Part shown: piece by piece, positions 54,051-62,583 of the stretch | How positions within the stretch are numbered: the first letter of the stretch is position 1 | Layout of the letters: every line of letters starts with the position of its first letter | DNA from: an uncultured Prevotella sp. | GTDB taxonomy: Bacteria > Bacteroidota > Bacteroidia > Bacteroidales > Bacteroidaceae | DNA: 64,000 bases | Direction of reading: 5' to 3' | Assembly (NCBI GenBank): GCA_934217675.1 | Contig: CAKQCV010000004.1 | Coordinates: 26,283 to 90,282 of the forward strand | Program-made: the position numbers and the translations under genes | The notes under the pieces: model-generated | Seen by the model: only the letters and a program-made list of their open reading frames with translations | Told to the model about the DNA's origin: nothing | The model's database searches: none

Positions 54051-55523
54051 ATGAACATTAATATTAAAAAGAAAGCTTTTGCCATTCTGATGGCATTTGT
54101 AGTAGGATTGCCTGTTTTTGCCGACAGCTACAATATCTGTAATTACGGTGCCAAGGGTGATGGCAAAAACCTCGACAGCAAGGCTGTTAATGCAGCAATT
54201 GATTCTGCTTCGGCAAGTGGAGGCGGCACCGTTGTTGTGCCTGCCGGAACTTACCTGTGTGGTTCAATTATCCTGAAAAGCAACATCAACCTTTATCTTG
54301 AGGCAGGCGCCGTAATAAAAGCCACCAGCGATGCCACGGCATATACGCCGAGCGAGGAGTTTAATTTTCCGGAGTATCAGGATGGTGGACATACTTATTT
54401 TCATAACAGCTTGATTTGGGCTGAAGGACAAGAGAATGTTTCTATTACTGGACATGGTATGATTGACGGTGGTGGACTGACAAACAAGGATACTGAAACT
54501 GCCGGTGTGGTACATGGCGGAAGTATCGGTATGGGTGACAAGGCAATTGCTTTGAAGCTCTGCAAAAATATCCTTATCCGCGACATCACTATTTTCCGTG
54601 GCGGTCATTTCGCTATTATCGTTACAGGATGTGAGCGTGGCACTATAGATAATGTTACCGTAGACACAAATCGCGATGGAATAGATATCGACTGCTCCAA
54701 GTATCTCTCTGTAACCAACTGTAAGGTAAACACTCCTCACGATGATGCCATCGTGCTGAAAGCAAGTTATGCACTGAAGAAGGCTGTGGCTTGTGAGCAT
54801 ATTCAGATAAACAATTGTCTGGTTACCGGATACAAGCTTGGCTCGTTCCTCGACGGTACATACGTACCAGAGAAGGTAAACTGGGTTTGCGGACGCATAA
54901 AATTAGGTACGGAAAGCAACGGTGGCTATAAAAACATCAATATCACCAACTGCAACTTTATGTATTCTTCAGGTATCGCCTTTGAAGAGGTAGACCAGGG
55001 CAGAATGGAGAATATCGTTGTAAATAATCTCTCTATGGTTCATGTTCACCATTATCCTATTTATATCACCACTGGTTGTCGTAACCGTGGACCTAAGGAT
55101 GTTGAACAACCGAGTTATGGCGGAGACATTATGATTAGCAACATTATGGCTCAAGACTGTGACAGCCTTGCCGGGATTATCGTTACAGGTATGAAGGAAG
55201 AACCGCTGCGCAACATCACTCTACAGAATATCTCAATTGAATACCGTGGTGGCGGAAATGCCTCGCTTCGCGACAATGAATATCGTGAACAGGACAAAAA
55301 TTATCCTGAACCACGATGGGCAGGACCTACTCCAGCATACGGACTCTTTGCTCGCCACGTGGACGGTTTGAATGTAACCAATGTTCATTTTCGCACGATG
55401 GTTCCAGACTATCGCCACATGGTTATCCTTGACGATGTAAAGAACGATAACATACAGAATATCTCTGGTCCGGTGGAGAAGGGGGCAAAAAAGATTGTTG
55501 TGAAGAAACAGATGCGTAAATAG
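54051..55523 (+). CDS. Secreted GH28 polygalacturonase-family glycosidase
   Basis: 490 residues with a signal peptide (to about PVFA). Right-handed beta-helix: YNICNYGAKGDGKNLDSKAVNAAID, GGGTVVVPAGTYLCGSI and ITGHGMIDGGG. The catalytic cluster fits GH28: NRDGIDID (Asp209), PHDDAIVLK (Asp231, Asp232) and CGRIKLGTES (the RIK motif). The classical GHG is not evident at its usual place, as in many Bacteroides members, so polygalacturonase versus rhamnogalacturonase or xylogalacturonase cannot be told. It starts 8 nt after the regulator's stop codon and is surely co-transcribed with it, an unusual arrangement for an enzyme gene. Confidence 0.9.
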   Translation: MNINIKKKAFAILMAFVVGLPVFADSYNICNYGAKGDGKNLDSKAVNAAIDSASASGGGTVVVPAGTYLCGSIILKSNINLYLEAGAVIKATSDATAYTPSEEFNFPEYQDGGHTYFHNSLIWAEGQENVSITGHGMIDGGGLTNKDTETAGVVHGGSIGMGDKAIALKLCKNILIRDITIFRGGHFAIIVTGCERGTIDNVTVDTNRDGIDIDCSKYLSVTNCKVNTPHDDAIVLKASYALKKAVACEHIQINNCLVTGYKLGSFLDGTYVPEKVNWVCGRIKLGTESNGGYKNINITNCNFMYSSGIAFEEVDQGRMENIVVNNLSMVHVHHYPIYITTGCRNRGPKDVEQPSYGGDIMISNIMAQDCDSLAGIIVTGMKEEPLRNITLQNISIEYRGGGNASLRDNEYREQDKNYPEPRWAGPTPAYGLFARHVDGLNVTNVHFRTMVPDYRHMVILDDVKNDNIQNISGPVEKGAKKIVVKKQMRK

Positions 55524-55555
55524 TCTATATAATTACTTATATTGACAGTAAATGT

Positions 55556-55634
55556 ATTCGTGAGATTCGAGAAATTCGTGTTCAAAAATACATCATGGTA
55601 TGAGCACAAATTCCAAGAATCCCACGAATTGTTT
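55556..55634. terminator. Long imperfect hairpin between GH28 and the GH51 remnant
   Basis: About 29-nt arms (55556-55585 and 55601-55629) share the ATTCGTGxGATTC...AATT pattern, with several G-U or mismatched positions, and T residues follow on the + strand. It probably ends both converging transcripts. The ATTCGTG words resemble dispersed short repeats known from Bacteroidales intergenic regions. Confidence 0.55.
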
Positions 55635-55649
55635 TTATTTATATAAATG

Positions 55650-57126
55650 TCAATTTGTTCCCTTCTTGAACCTTAACACATTCAGCGAGTATGGTGGAAT
55701 CTCAACCGAGATCTTTCCATTGAACGCATTTATCACTTTCTCTGTGGGATAAACATTCTTCGTGTTAATAATGTCGTTCTCTTCATCTCCAGAAGTTGCC
55801 GTCAGTTGATGCCACACCCCACTTATTATCTGTTTTCCGTTGAGGTCAATAACAGTTGGAGCATTTTCTTTCCCCATGTTTACAACCTTTAGAATTATTT
55901 CGCTTGAGCGATTATCGAAAGTGGCAGACGAGAAGATCTTTGATATCGTATTCTCTTGACTCACATCCATTATCCTTGTCCCTATATTGTTTGCCATCAT
56001 CTTCTGCACATAATAGGAAGGAGTGCCAAGAGCTTTCTCCGAGTTAAACTGTATCATGTCGGGTGCCCATCTTATATCGTTCACGTTGGCAAAGATCGGA
56101 GCGTATGATGCCATCTTCACTATGTCTGAATTATTCTCCATGCCCATCATAAACACAGCCTCGCCCAATGCAGCGTACAGAGAACCGTTCTTTCCGTAAT
56201 TTCTTGTTACCGATATTCACAACATACAGAGGCTTGGCTTTCAAGTCCTCCGCAAGTTGCAGATATTCATGAAATCCTAATCCATCACTTGTCCTGTAAT
56301 TCCAATTTACATTCAGATGTCCAGGTCTGTTCTCTATTGGTCCTACTGTTCTTTCCCAATGGAAAGCATTTTCTGGCGATTTCTTTCCTTCAACGAAGCA
56401 TCCGCCAGGGAAGCGCATGAATTTAGGGTGCAAGTCCTCAAGCATTTTTGCCAAATCTATCCTGCATCCGTTTTCTCTGTTTTTGTATGTTGGAGGAAAC
56501 AAACTTACCATATCAAGAATTATTTCGCCGTTTCCGTCTGCTACAAATTCAAACTGTGCCATAGCATCATTTCCGTTTGAAGTCAATACGGCATTATATT
56601 TTTTCCATCCCTTTCCGATTTTTTCTTTTATGCGGGTTTCAGCATATACTTTGTTTGTATTTGCGTCAGACAGTCGTACTTTCAGATTACCTTTGTAGTT
56701 TCCTTTCGCCCAAAATGTAAGTTTGTATGTATTGCCACTCACGGCATTTATGCCCCAGAATCCATTGTTTATCAACGAGACAGTAGATTTTCGAGTTGCA
56801 GAGATATTCCATTGCAATGCATTATGCTGTGCTTCATTCAGTAAATTTTGGTTAACAAGTTTTATGCTTGTACCTTGATTCTTATCGCTTTTCAGTTTCC
56901 ATGCAGAAATTTCATCATCATCTTCAAATGAGCGATTGCGTATCAGTTCTGCATACAGTCCGCCATCGGCAGCATGGTTTATGTCTTCATAGAAAATGCC
57001 GTACAAGTTTGGTGATACTTCAGTTGCGGTTTCCTGTTCTTTAACCTGTATGCTGACTTGTGCGTTTATTCCTAAACCGAGTGTAAACATACAGGCAGTG
57101 AGTAATGATTTTCTTTTCATTTTCAT
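55650..57126 (-). pseudogene. GH51 alpha-L-arabinofuranosidase gene with catalytic core deleted
   Basis: The 5' part (57126-56210) encodes a signal peptide, SPNLYGIFYEDINHAADGGLYAELIRNRSFE, a CBM4-like insert (about 75-205) and the start of the barrel (FMRFPGGCFVEG, AEDLKAKPLYVVNIG). The 3' part (from about 56210 down to 55650) encodes YGKNGSLYAALGEAVFMMGMENNSDIV...YAPIFANV and the C-terminal beta-domain ending LNVLRFKKG in a different frame. At the junction near 56208-56212 the reading frame shifts. The region that should hold the acid/base Glu (GNEN) and the nucleophile Glu (GEYA) is missing, by comparison with family length about 170-200 residues. The promoter and signal are intact, but the enzyme cannot be active. 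Confidence 0.85.
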
Positions 57127-57167
57127 TAAAGTCTTATGTTATTTAAGCATTAATAGTTTTTCCTTTC

Positions 57168-57198
57168 CAAAGTTACTCTTTTCTTGTATACTGTGCAA
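57168..57198 (-). promoter_or_regulatory. Promoter of the GH51 remnant
   Basis: On the minus strand TAACTTTG (57175-57168) lies 20 nt after TTG (57198-57196). About 40 nt before the ATG. The remaining 57,199-57,427 holds the leader of the GH3 gene; I see no clear -7 box for it. Confidence 0.55.
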
Positions 57199-57427
57199 GG
57201 TCGTGTTAAACCTTGACTGATAATCATCCAAGAATGGTGGATAATTTTGCTTGGACTAACATTGTGTGGGTAAATTGTAGTGGAAATATTAGTGTTTTTA
57301 CAGTATAATAGTATTATTGATATGGTTTTTATACGTTGAAATGTTTTTAATTTATTAATTTTGTGACGACTAAAACTTTTGGGCATGGTATATTGTCATG
57401 CATCTAATAACATAAAATAATAAATAC

Positions 57428-60001
57428 ATGAACAAGAAGAAATTTTTTATATCTTTAATCTTTGGATTTGAGGCAATGGCTGTTTCTGCACAACTGCCAT
57501 ACCAAAACCCGGCATTGTCGGCAGAAGAACGAGCTGCCGACTTGTGTTCACGCCTTACAATTGAAGAGAAAGCCGCTCTGATGCAAAACAATTCTCCTGC
57601 AATTCCGCGCCTTGGCATTCCGCAGTTTGCATGGTGGAGCGAGGCATTACATGGCATTGGTCGCAACGGCTACAGCACGGTATTTCCGTCGTGTATAGGT
57701 ATGGCAGCATCGTTCGACGATGTGATGCTGGAGAAAATATATACTGCCATCAGTGATGAGGGGCGTGCAAAGAATACGGCACAAAGAAAGAAAGGAACAG
57801 TAACTACATACCAGGGATTGTCGTTTTGGACTCCAAATATAAACATCTTCCGCGATCCAAGATGGGGCAGGGGACAGGAAACCTACGGTGAGGACCCTTA
57901 TATGAACTCTCGTATGGGGCAGGCAGTAGTTAGAGGTCTGCAAGGACCTTCCGGGCATAAATACATGAAATTGCTTGCTTGTGCCAAGCATTTTGCCGTT
58001 CATAGTGGACCTGAGAAGACTCGTCACCACTTTGATATTGAGAACCTCTCGCCTCGCGATCTTTGGGAAACATACTTGCCGGCATTTAAAGACCTTGTTC
58101 AAAAGGCTGATGTAAAAGAGGTGATGTGTGCCTATCAGCGTTTTGAAGGAGAACCTTGTTGTGGAAGTAAAAAATTGTTGCAACAGATTCTTCGTAATGA
58201 TTGGCACTTCAACGGACTTGTTGTTAGTGATTGTGGATCAATCAGCGACTTTTGGGTGCAAGGCAGGCATGGAGTGTCTAAGGATGCTGCTTCAGCTTCG
58301 GCAAAGGCTGTGTTAAGTGGTACCGATGTTGAGTGCGGAAGCAATTATTCGAAGTTGCCGGATGCTGTAAAGGCTGGTGAGATATCTATGGAACAGGTGG
58401 ATGTCAGCGTGCGCCGACTGCTCAAGGCTCGCTTTGAACTTGGCGATTTTGATGATGACCAACTTGTGGAATGGACAAAGATACCGGAGACGGTTGTCGC
58501 ATCAAAGGAACACAAGAAACTTGCTTTGAAGATGGGAAGAGAGCAGATGGTGCTCTTGCAGAATAAAAACAATATTCTCCCATTGAAGAAGAACGACAGC
58601 AAGATTATGGTTATGGGACCGAATGCTGCTGACTCTCTCGTATTGTGGGGAATTTATTTCGGACAGCCCACACATTCTGTAACCGTACTTGAAGGCATTA
58701 ACAACAAGCTGGGCAGAAAGGTTGCCTATACAAAGGCTACAGGCATAACGGAAATAAAGGATTCGGAGAGCCTTTTTGGCAGACTTGTTTCGGCAGACGG
58801 ACAGCAGGGTATGTCGGCAAAATACTGGAATAACACTGAAATGAGCGGTACACCATGTGTAGAGACCCGCTATTCTGCCGGGCTCAACTTCGACAACGGC
58901 GGCAACACGGCATTTGCTGCCGGGGTTAATCTCGACAATTTCACGGCTCAGTATAAGGGAACATTCATTCCTGCAGAGAATGGAACGGTGCAGTTCAATT
59001 TCTCCCACAGCAACGGTACTCGGTTGATTGTAAATGGCGATACTATATATAATAGATGGAAGCGGTCACGTTTGCTCTACAACGAGAAGCAGCTGAAGGT
59101 TGAGGCTGGTAAGAAATACGACATAGAACTCGACTACAAACAGCTTACAGGTTCTGCCACATTGAGCTTTGACATTGCAAAGATAAGTTATCCTACTGTT
59201 CAGGATATTGTTGCAAAGGCAAAAGATGTCGAGACGATAATCTTTGTCGGTGGCATATCGCCAAATCTTGAGCGTGAGGAGGCTAAGGTGACAGAACCTG
59301 GATTTGACAATGGCGACCGCACGAGTATAGAGCTTCCCGATGCACAGCGTCGTGTGCTTAAAGCTCTTCATGATGCCGGTAAGAAAATTGTATTGGTAAA
59401 CTGTAGTGGCAGTGCCGTGGCTCTTGCTCCAGAAACGGAAACCTGTGATGCCATTCTTCAGGCATGGTATCCGGGAGAACAGGGCGGAAATGCTGTTGCC
59501 GATGTGTTGTTTGGCGACTATAATCCGTCAGGAAAGCTTCCTGTCACTTTCTATAAGAACGACAGTCAGTTACCATCGTTCGATGATTACAGTATGCAGA
59601 ACCGCACCTACCGCTATTTCAAGGGCGAACCTCTCTATCCGTTTGGCTATGGTCTCAGCTATACCACATTCAAATACGGCAAGCCGAAGTTTGATGCCAA
59701 AAACGGTAAGCTGACGGTGAGTGTTACGAACAACGGTAATGCAGACGGAACGGAAATTGTTCAGGTATATCTTCGCAACGACAAGGATACTGATGGACCG
59801 ATAAAAACATTGCGTGGCTTCTCAAGAGTAGAGCTGAAAGCTGGCGAAACTAAAAACGTGGCAGTAGACATGCCAAGGGAAAGCTTTGAATGTTGGGACA
59901 GTTCTTCAAACACGATGCGTGTGATGAAAGGCAAATACACATTGTTCGTAGGTTCTTCAAGTATGGAGAAGGATTTGCAACAGATAAAGGTTAAGCTATA
60001 G
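57428..60001 (+). CDS. Secreted GH3 glycosidase with PA14 insertion (beta-xylosidase/glucosidase type)
   Basis: 857 residues with a signal peptide (to about VSAQ). The (beta/alpha)8 domain has RLTIEEKAALMQNNSPAIPRLGIP, WWSEALHGIGRNG, FWTPNINIFRDPRWGRGQETYGEDP, KHFAVHSGPEKTRH, and VVSDCGSISD with Asp268 as nucleophile. The second alpha/beta domain is interrupted by a PA14 domain (about 455-585: GMSAKYWNN...FNFSHSNGTRLIVNGD). A fibronectin-like C-terminal domain begins after YPFGYGLSYTTF. The WWSEALHG and PEKTRHHFD pattern is that of beta-xylosidase/arabinosidase-like GH3 members. In a pectin setting, xylose or arabinose removal is plausible. It has no SusCD attached and lies divergent to the broken GH51 gene. 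Confidence 0.9.
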   Translation: MNKKKFFISLIFGFEAMAVSAQLPYQNPALSAEERAADLCSRLTIEEKAALMQNNSPAIPRLGIPQFAWWSEALHGIGRNGYSTVFPSCIGMAASFDDVMLEKIYTAISDEGRAKNTAQRKKGTVTTYQGLSFWTPNINIFRDPRWGRGQETYGEDPYMNSRMGQAVVRGLQGPSGHKYMKLLACAKHFAVHSGPEKTRHHFDIENLSPRDLWETYLPAFKDLVQKADVKEVMCAYQRFEGEPCCGSKKLLQQILRNDWHFNGLVVSDCGSISDFWVQGRHGVSKDAASASAKAVLSGTDVECGSNYSKLPDAVKAGEISMEQVDVSVRRLLKARFELGDFDDDQLVEWTKIPETVVASKEHKKLALKMGREQMVLLQNKNNILPLKKNDSKIMVMGPNAADSLVLWGIYFGQPTHSVTVLEGINNKLGRKVAYTKATGITEIKDSESLFGRLVSADGQQGMSAKYWNNTEMSGTPCVETRYSAGLNFDNGGNTAFAAGVNLDNFTAQYKGTFIPAENGTVQFNFSHSNGTRLIVNGDTIYNRWKRSRLLYNEKQLKVEAGKKYDIELDYKQLTGSATLSFDIAKISYPTVQDIVAKAKDVETIIFVGGISPNLEREEAKVTEPGFDNGDRTSIELPDAQRRVLKALHDAGKKIVLVNCSGSAVALAPETETCDAILQAWYPGEQGGNAVADVLFGDYNPSGKLPVTFYKNDSQLPSFDDYSMQNRTYRYFKGEPLYPFGYGLSYTTFKYGKPKFDAKNGKLTVSVTNNGNADGTEIVQVYLRNDKDTDGPIKTLRGFSRVELKAGETKNVAVDMPRESFECWDSSSNTMRVMKGKYTLFVGSSSMEKDLQQIKVKL

Positions 60002-60030
60002 TTATAGAATTTGGGCTAATTTAAAGAAAT

Positions 60031-60067
60031 GCGCCATATATGAGAAACCACTTCTCATGTATGGCGC
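60031..60067 (+). terminator. Hairpin after the GH3 gene
   Basis: GCGCCATATATGAGAA pairs with TTCTCATGTATGGCGC (one G-U) around a 5-nt loop. No T-run follows, so efficiency as a terminator is uncertain. Confidence 0.6.
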
Positions 60068-60229
60068 TACAAATTTACAACATGTTGGCGGTTAATTTAG
60101 TTTCATTTGGAAATTGGAGTGATAATATTTATTATCGAAGAATATTTTGAGGTAATTTAAATAGCTAAAAGGAAAGCCAAAGTTTATTCTATATCTTTCT
60201 TTCTCGCGTGATATTTTTTAATTTTTAAT

Positions 60230-60350
60230 TGCCACTATTGCTACTATACTATATAACTTGCTTATTTATAGTTATTTAAACGAATGGCAATTAATGATTA
60301 ATTGCCATTTAATTGCCACTAAAATGATTAAATATGGCATTATCTGCCAC
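60230..60350. repeat. Cluster of TGCCA/TGGCA words with a perfect 27-nt palindrome, upstream of the VapE gene
   Basis: Six copies of the pentamer in either orientation occur in 121 nt (60230, 60285, 60303, 60314, 60335, 60345). Two form a perfect inverted repeat at 60283-60309 with 13-nt arms and one central base. The surrounding DNA is very AT-rich. The layout looks like a protein-binding array or a small replication origin. Nothing else is seen in 60,068-60,495 except a possible promoter. Confidence 0.6.
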
Positions 60351-60413
60351 TAATATTTGAAAAAATATGATGTTTTTGACTGAATTTGCTAAAATAACAA
60401 GTCTGTTTTCTTG

Positions 60414-60421
60414 TAAATTTG
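60414..60421 (+). promoter_or_regulatory. -7 box before the small protein/VapE pair
   Basis: TAAATTTG, 75 nt before the ATG at 60496. The nearest TTTG (60385-60388) is 25 nt upstream, longer than usual. Confidence 0.4.
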
Positions 60422-60495
60422 CAAAATATTTAGTATCTTTACAGCATAAATGATACACTCACGAAATATAAATCAAACTATTAAAATTGAAACGT

Positions 60496-60639
60496 ATGAA
60501 ACTGAATTTAAGCGGTGAAAAAATGGAATGCAATGTTGAAACCTACCGGCTTGGAGGGCGTTACCTGCCTTGTTATATCCAGAATAACGGTAGGGAACAA
60601 AGAGCAACAAGGCATAATCCGAAACTTGAAAAAAAGTAA
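60496..60639 (+). CDS. 47-residue protein encoded directly before the VapE gene
   Basis: MKLNLSGEKMECNVETYRLGG... ends with a basic tail (HNPKLEKK). Two cysteines, many basic residues, no signal peptide or membrane segment. The stop codon is 3 nt before the next ATG, so translation of the pair is likely coupled. I do not recognise the family. A small DNA-binding or primase-helper role would fit the neighbour, but there is no motif to support it. Confidence 0.6.
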   Translation: MKLNLSGEKMECNVETYRLGGRYLPCYIQNNGREQRATRHNPKLEKK

Positions 60640-60642
60640 AAT

Positions 60643-62478
60643 ATGAAAATAACATTTGCGCATTATAATCGTTCAAACGAACTTAAAGTGTCGACACGCA
60701 CATTCGACCAGTTTATAGACAGAGTTAAACATGACAGCAAGAGTCTTGCAGTGACACGTTTCCGCGAGAGCGTGCCAGCTTTGGATTTTGGTTATCAGTA
60801 CTATAAAGGCATGAAGACATGGACACATGTGATGCCGGCAGCAGAATATAGTAAAGATGATAGCGGAAATCTTGTTTTTAAGGCTTCAACAGGATTGCTG
60901 TTGCTCTCGTTTAATGATATTACAGATATGGATGGAGTGGAGGGCGTTAAACGCTCGGTGGCATTTCTGCCGTCAACATTCTGTGTGGTTGAGAGTGCCG
61001 ATGCAAAAGGGGTGCATGTGCTTGTAAGTTATGCTGATGAGAATAACCAACTGCCTACAGACGAGACTTCTGCCGAACAACTGTATAAGGTTGCCTTTGC
61101 CGATGCTGCTCCCGTGTATCGCTCGGTGGTAAAGGCAACGTTGCAGACTTCTACGCTTGGACTTAAAAACGATTTCCTGATGACTCTTGATGAGGCTCCG
61201 TATTATAACCCTAAGGCGTCGCCTCTGCGGATAAACAAAAATGTTAGGCGACAAGCTCTCGACTTTCAATCGGCAACTGTTGATGTGGTGAAAGTTGGTA
61301 ATACAGATGGAAATAATGGCAACATCCGCGACAGCATAAAGGATAATATAGAGCGGATGATGGATTTCCTGAATTCAAAATATGAATTCCGTTACAACAC
61401 GGTGATGAAATACACCGAATATATGGAGAAAGAAGGGTGGCAGGTGTTCAGACCTGTTGACCCAAGAACGCAAAAGCAAATGACGCTCGATGTGCAGTTG
61501 CAGAATATAAGAGTGTCGATAAAAGATGTGCGTAACTTCTTGGAATCTAATTATATACGCAATTATTTTCCGATAGACGACTATCTGTTTAAATGTCGTG
61601 GAAAATGGGATGGCAAGGATTATATTCGAAGTTTGGCACGCACAGTGCCTACAGACAACCCCTACTGGGAAGACTGGTTCTACACGTGGTTTATAGGAAT
61701 GGTAGACCAATGGCATTTTTATGGTTCACGCACTTACGGAAACAGTATTGTGCCATTGTTGATTTCAAAACAAGGATATAACAAGAGTACTTTCTGCAGG
61801 CGACTGATACCGGAGGAGTTGCAGTGGGGTTACAACGACAATATTGTGCTGTCGGAAAAACGCCAAGTGCTTCAGGCAATGTCGCAGTTTCTGCTTATAA
61901 ACCTTGATGAGTTCAATCAGATTTCGGCTAAAGTGCAACAGGGATTTCTGAAGAACCTTGTACAGCTGCCAAACGTAAAGACAAAGCGTCCGTATGGTGG
62001 GCATGTGGAAGAGTTTCCGCGCCTTGCATCGTTTATAGCCACGAGCAATATGGATGATGTGCTTTTTGACCCATCGGGCAACCGGCGTTTTCTTGGGGTA
62101 GAACTCACCGGTCCTATAGATGTGAGCCATCGTCCAAACTACACGCAGCTCTTTGCACAAGCTCTTGCAGCCATTGACAATGGCGAGAAAGGATATTTTG
62201 ATATTAGTGAAACAAAGCAGATTATGGAATGGAACACTAAATATCAAGTTGACCAACCTGCAGAGCAGTGCTTCTTGGAGAGTTTTGGCGTTGCCGACGA
62301 TGAAAAATCAGGTGAATATATTACTGCTGCTGCAATTTTTCAGGAATTGCGGCGCAAATATGGTTCAACGATGATAGGAAATAGTCTTCTTTCGTTTGGC
62401 AGAAAGCTAAAAAACATAGAGGGGTTGAAACGCCGTAGAACGTCTAAAGGTACTGAGTATCTGGTTGTTAGATTATAA
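60643..62478 (+). CDS. VapE/VirE-family ATPase with BT4734-like N-terminal domain
   Basis: 611 residues. The N-terminal part (about 20-200) matches the VirE_N/BT4734-like domain (KSLAVTRFRESVPALDFG, LLLLSFNDITD, VVESADAKGVHVLV), thought to derive from primases. The C-terminal part (about 290-560) is the virulence-associated protein E domain, a P-loop ATPase related to superfamily 3 helicases: SKQGYNKST with Gly378 and Lys381 as the Walker A, FLLINLDEFNQI as the Walker B, and FIATSNMDDVLFDPSGNRRFLGVEL near the sensor/arginine-finger position. VapE proteins are replication proteins of prophages and phage-inducible islands. No integrase, capsid or terminase gene is near. It is flanked by TGGCA clusters on both sides. 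Confidence 0.88.
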   Translation: MKITFAHYNRSNELKVSTRTFDQFIDRVKHDSKSLAVTRFRESVPALDFGYQYYKGMKTWTHVMPAAEYSKDDSGNLVFKASTGLLLLSFNDITDMDGVEGVKRSVAFLPSTFCVVESADAKGVHVLVSYADENNQLPTDETSAEQLYKVAFADAAPVYRSVVKATLQTSTLGLKNDFLMTLDEAPYYNPKASPLRINKNVRRQALDFQSATVDVVKVGNTDGNNGNIRDSIKDNIERMMDFLNSKYEFRYNTVMKYTEYMEKEGWQVFRPVDPRTQKQMTLDVQLQNIRVSIKDVRNFLESNYIRNYFPIDDYLFKCRGKWDGKDYIRSLARTVPTDNPYWEDWFYTWFIGMVDQWHFYGSRTYGNSIVPLLISKQGYNKSTFCRRLIPEELQWGYNDNIVLSEKRQVLQAMSQFLLINLDEFNQISAKVQQGFLKNLVQLPNVKTKRPYGGHVEEFPRLASFIATSNMDDVLFDPSGNRRFLGVELTGPIDVSHRPNYTQLFAQALAAIDNGEKGYFDISETKQIMEWNTKYQVDQPAEQCFLESFGVADDEKSGEYITAAAIFQELRRKYGSTMIGNSLLSFGRKLKNIEGLKRRRTSKGTEYLVVRL

Positions 62479-62496
62479 GTGCAACCTTCTTGTTTA

Positions 62497-62583
62497 TGGC
62501 AATATAGTGGCAGATTAAAACAATCTGCCATTAATGTAAGTGATTGATAAATAACAGGTTATGCTGATAGTGGCAATATGGCA
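62497..62583. repeat. Second TGGCA/TGCCA cluster, downstream of the VapE gene
   Basis: Five copies occur in 87 nt (62497, 62508, 62526, 62571, 62579). Two form an inverted repeat TGGCAGATT-AAAAC-AATCTGCCA (62508-62530). The last copy overlaps the ATG of the next gene. Confidence 0.6.

Noticed and set aside
56131..56168. Separate genes for the two halves of the GH51 sequence
   Set aside because: The downstream half would start at a TTG inside a conserved GH51 motif and has no signal or own promoter; the two are better read as one broken gene.
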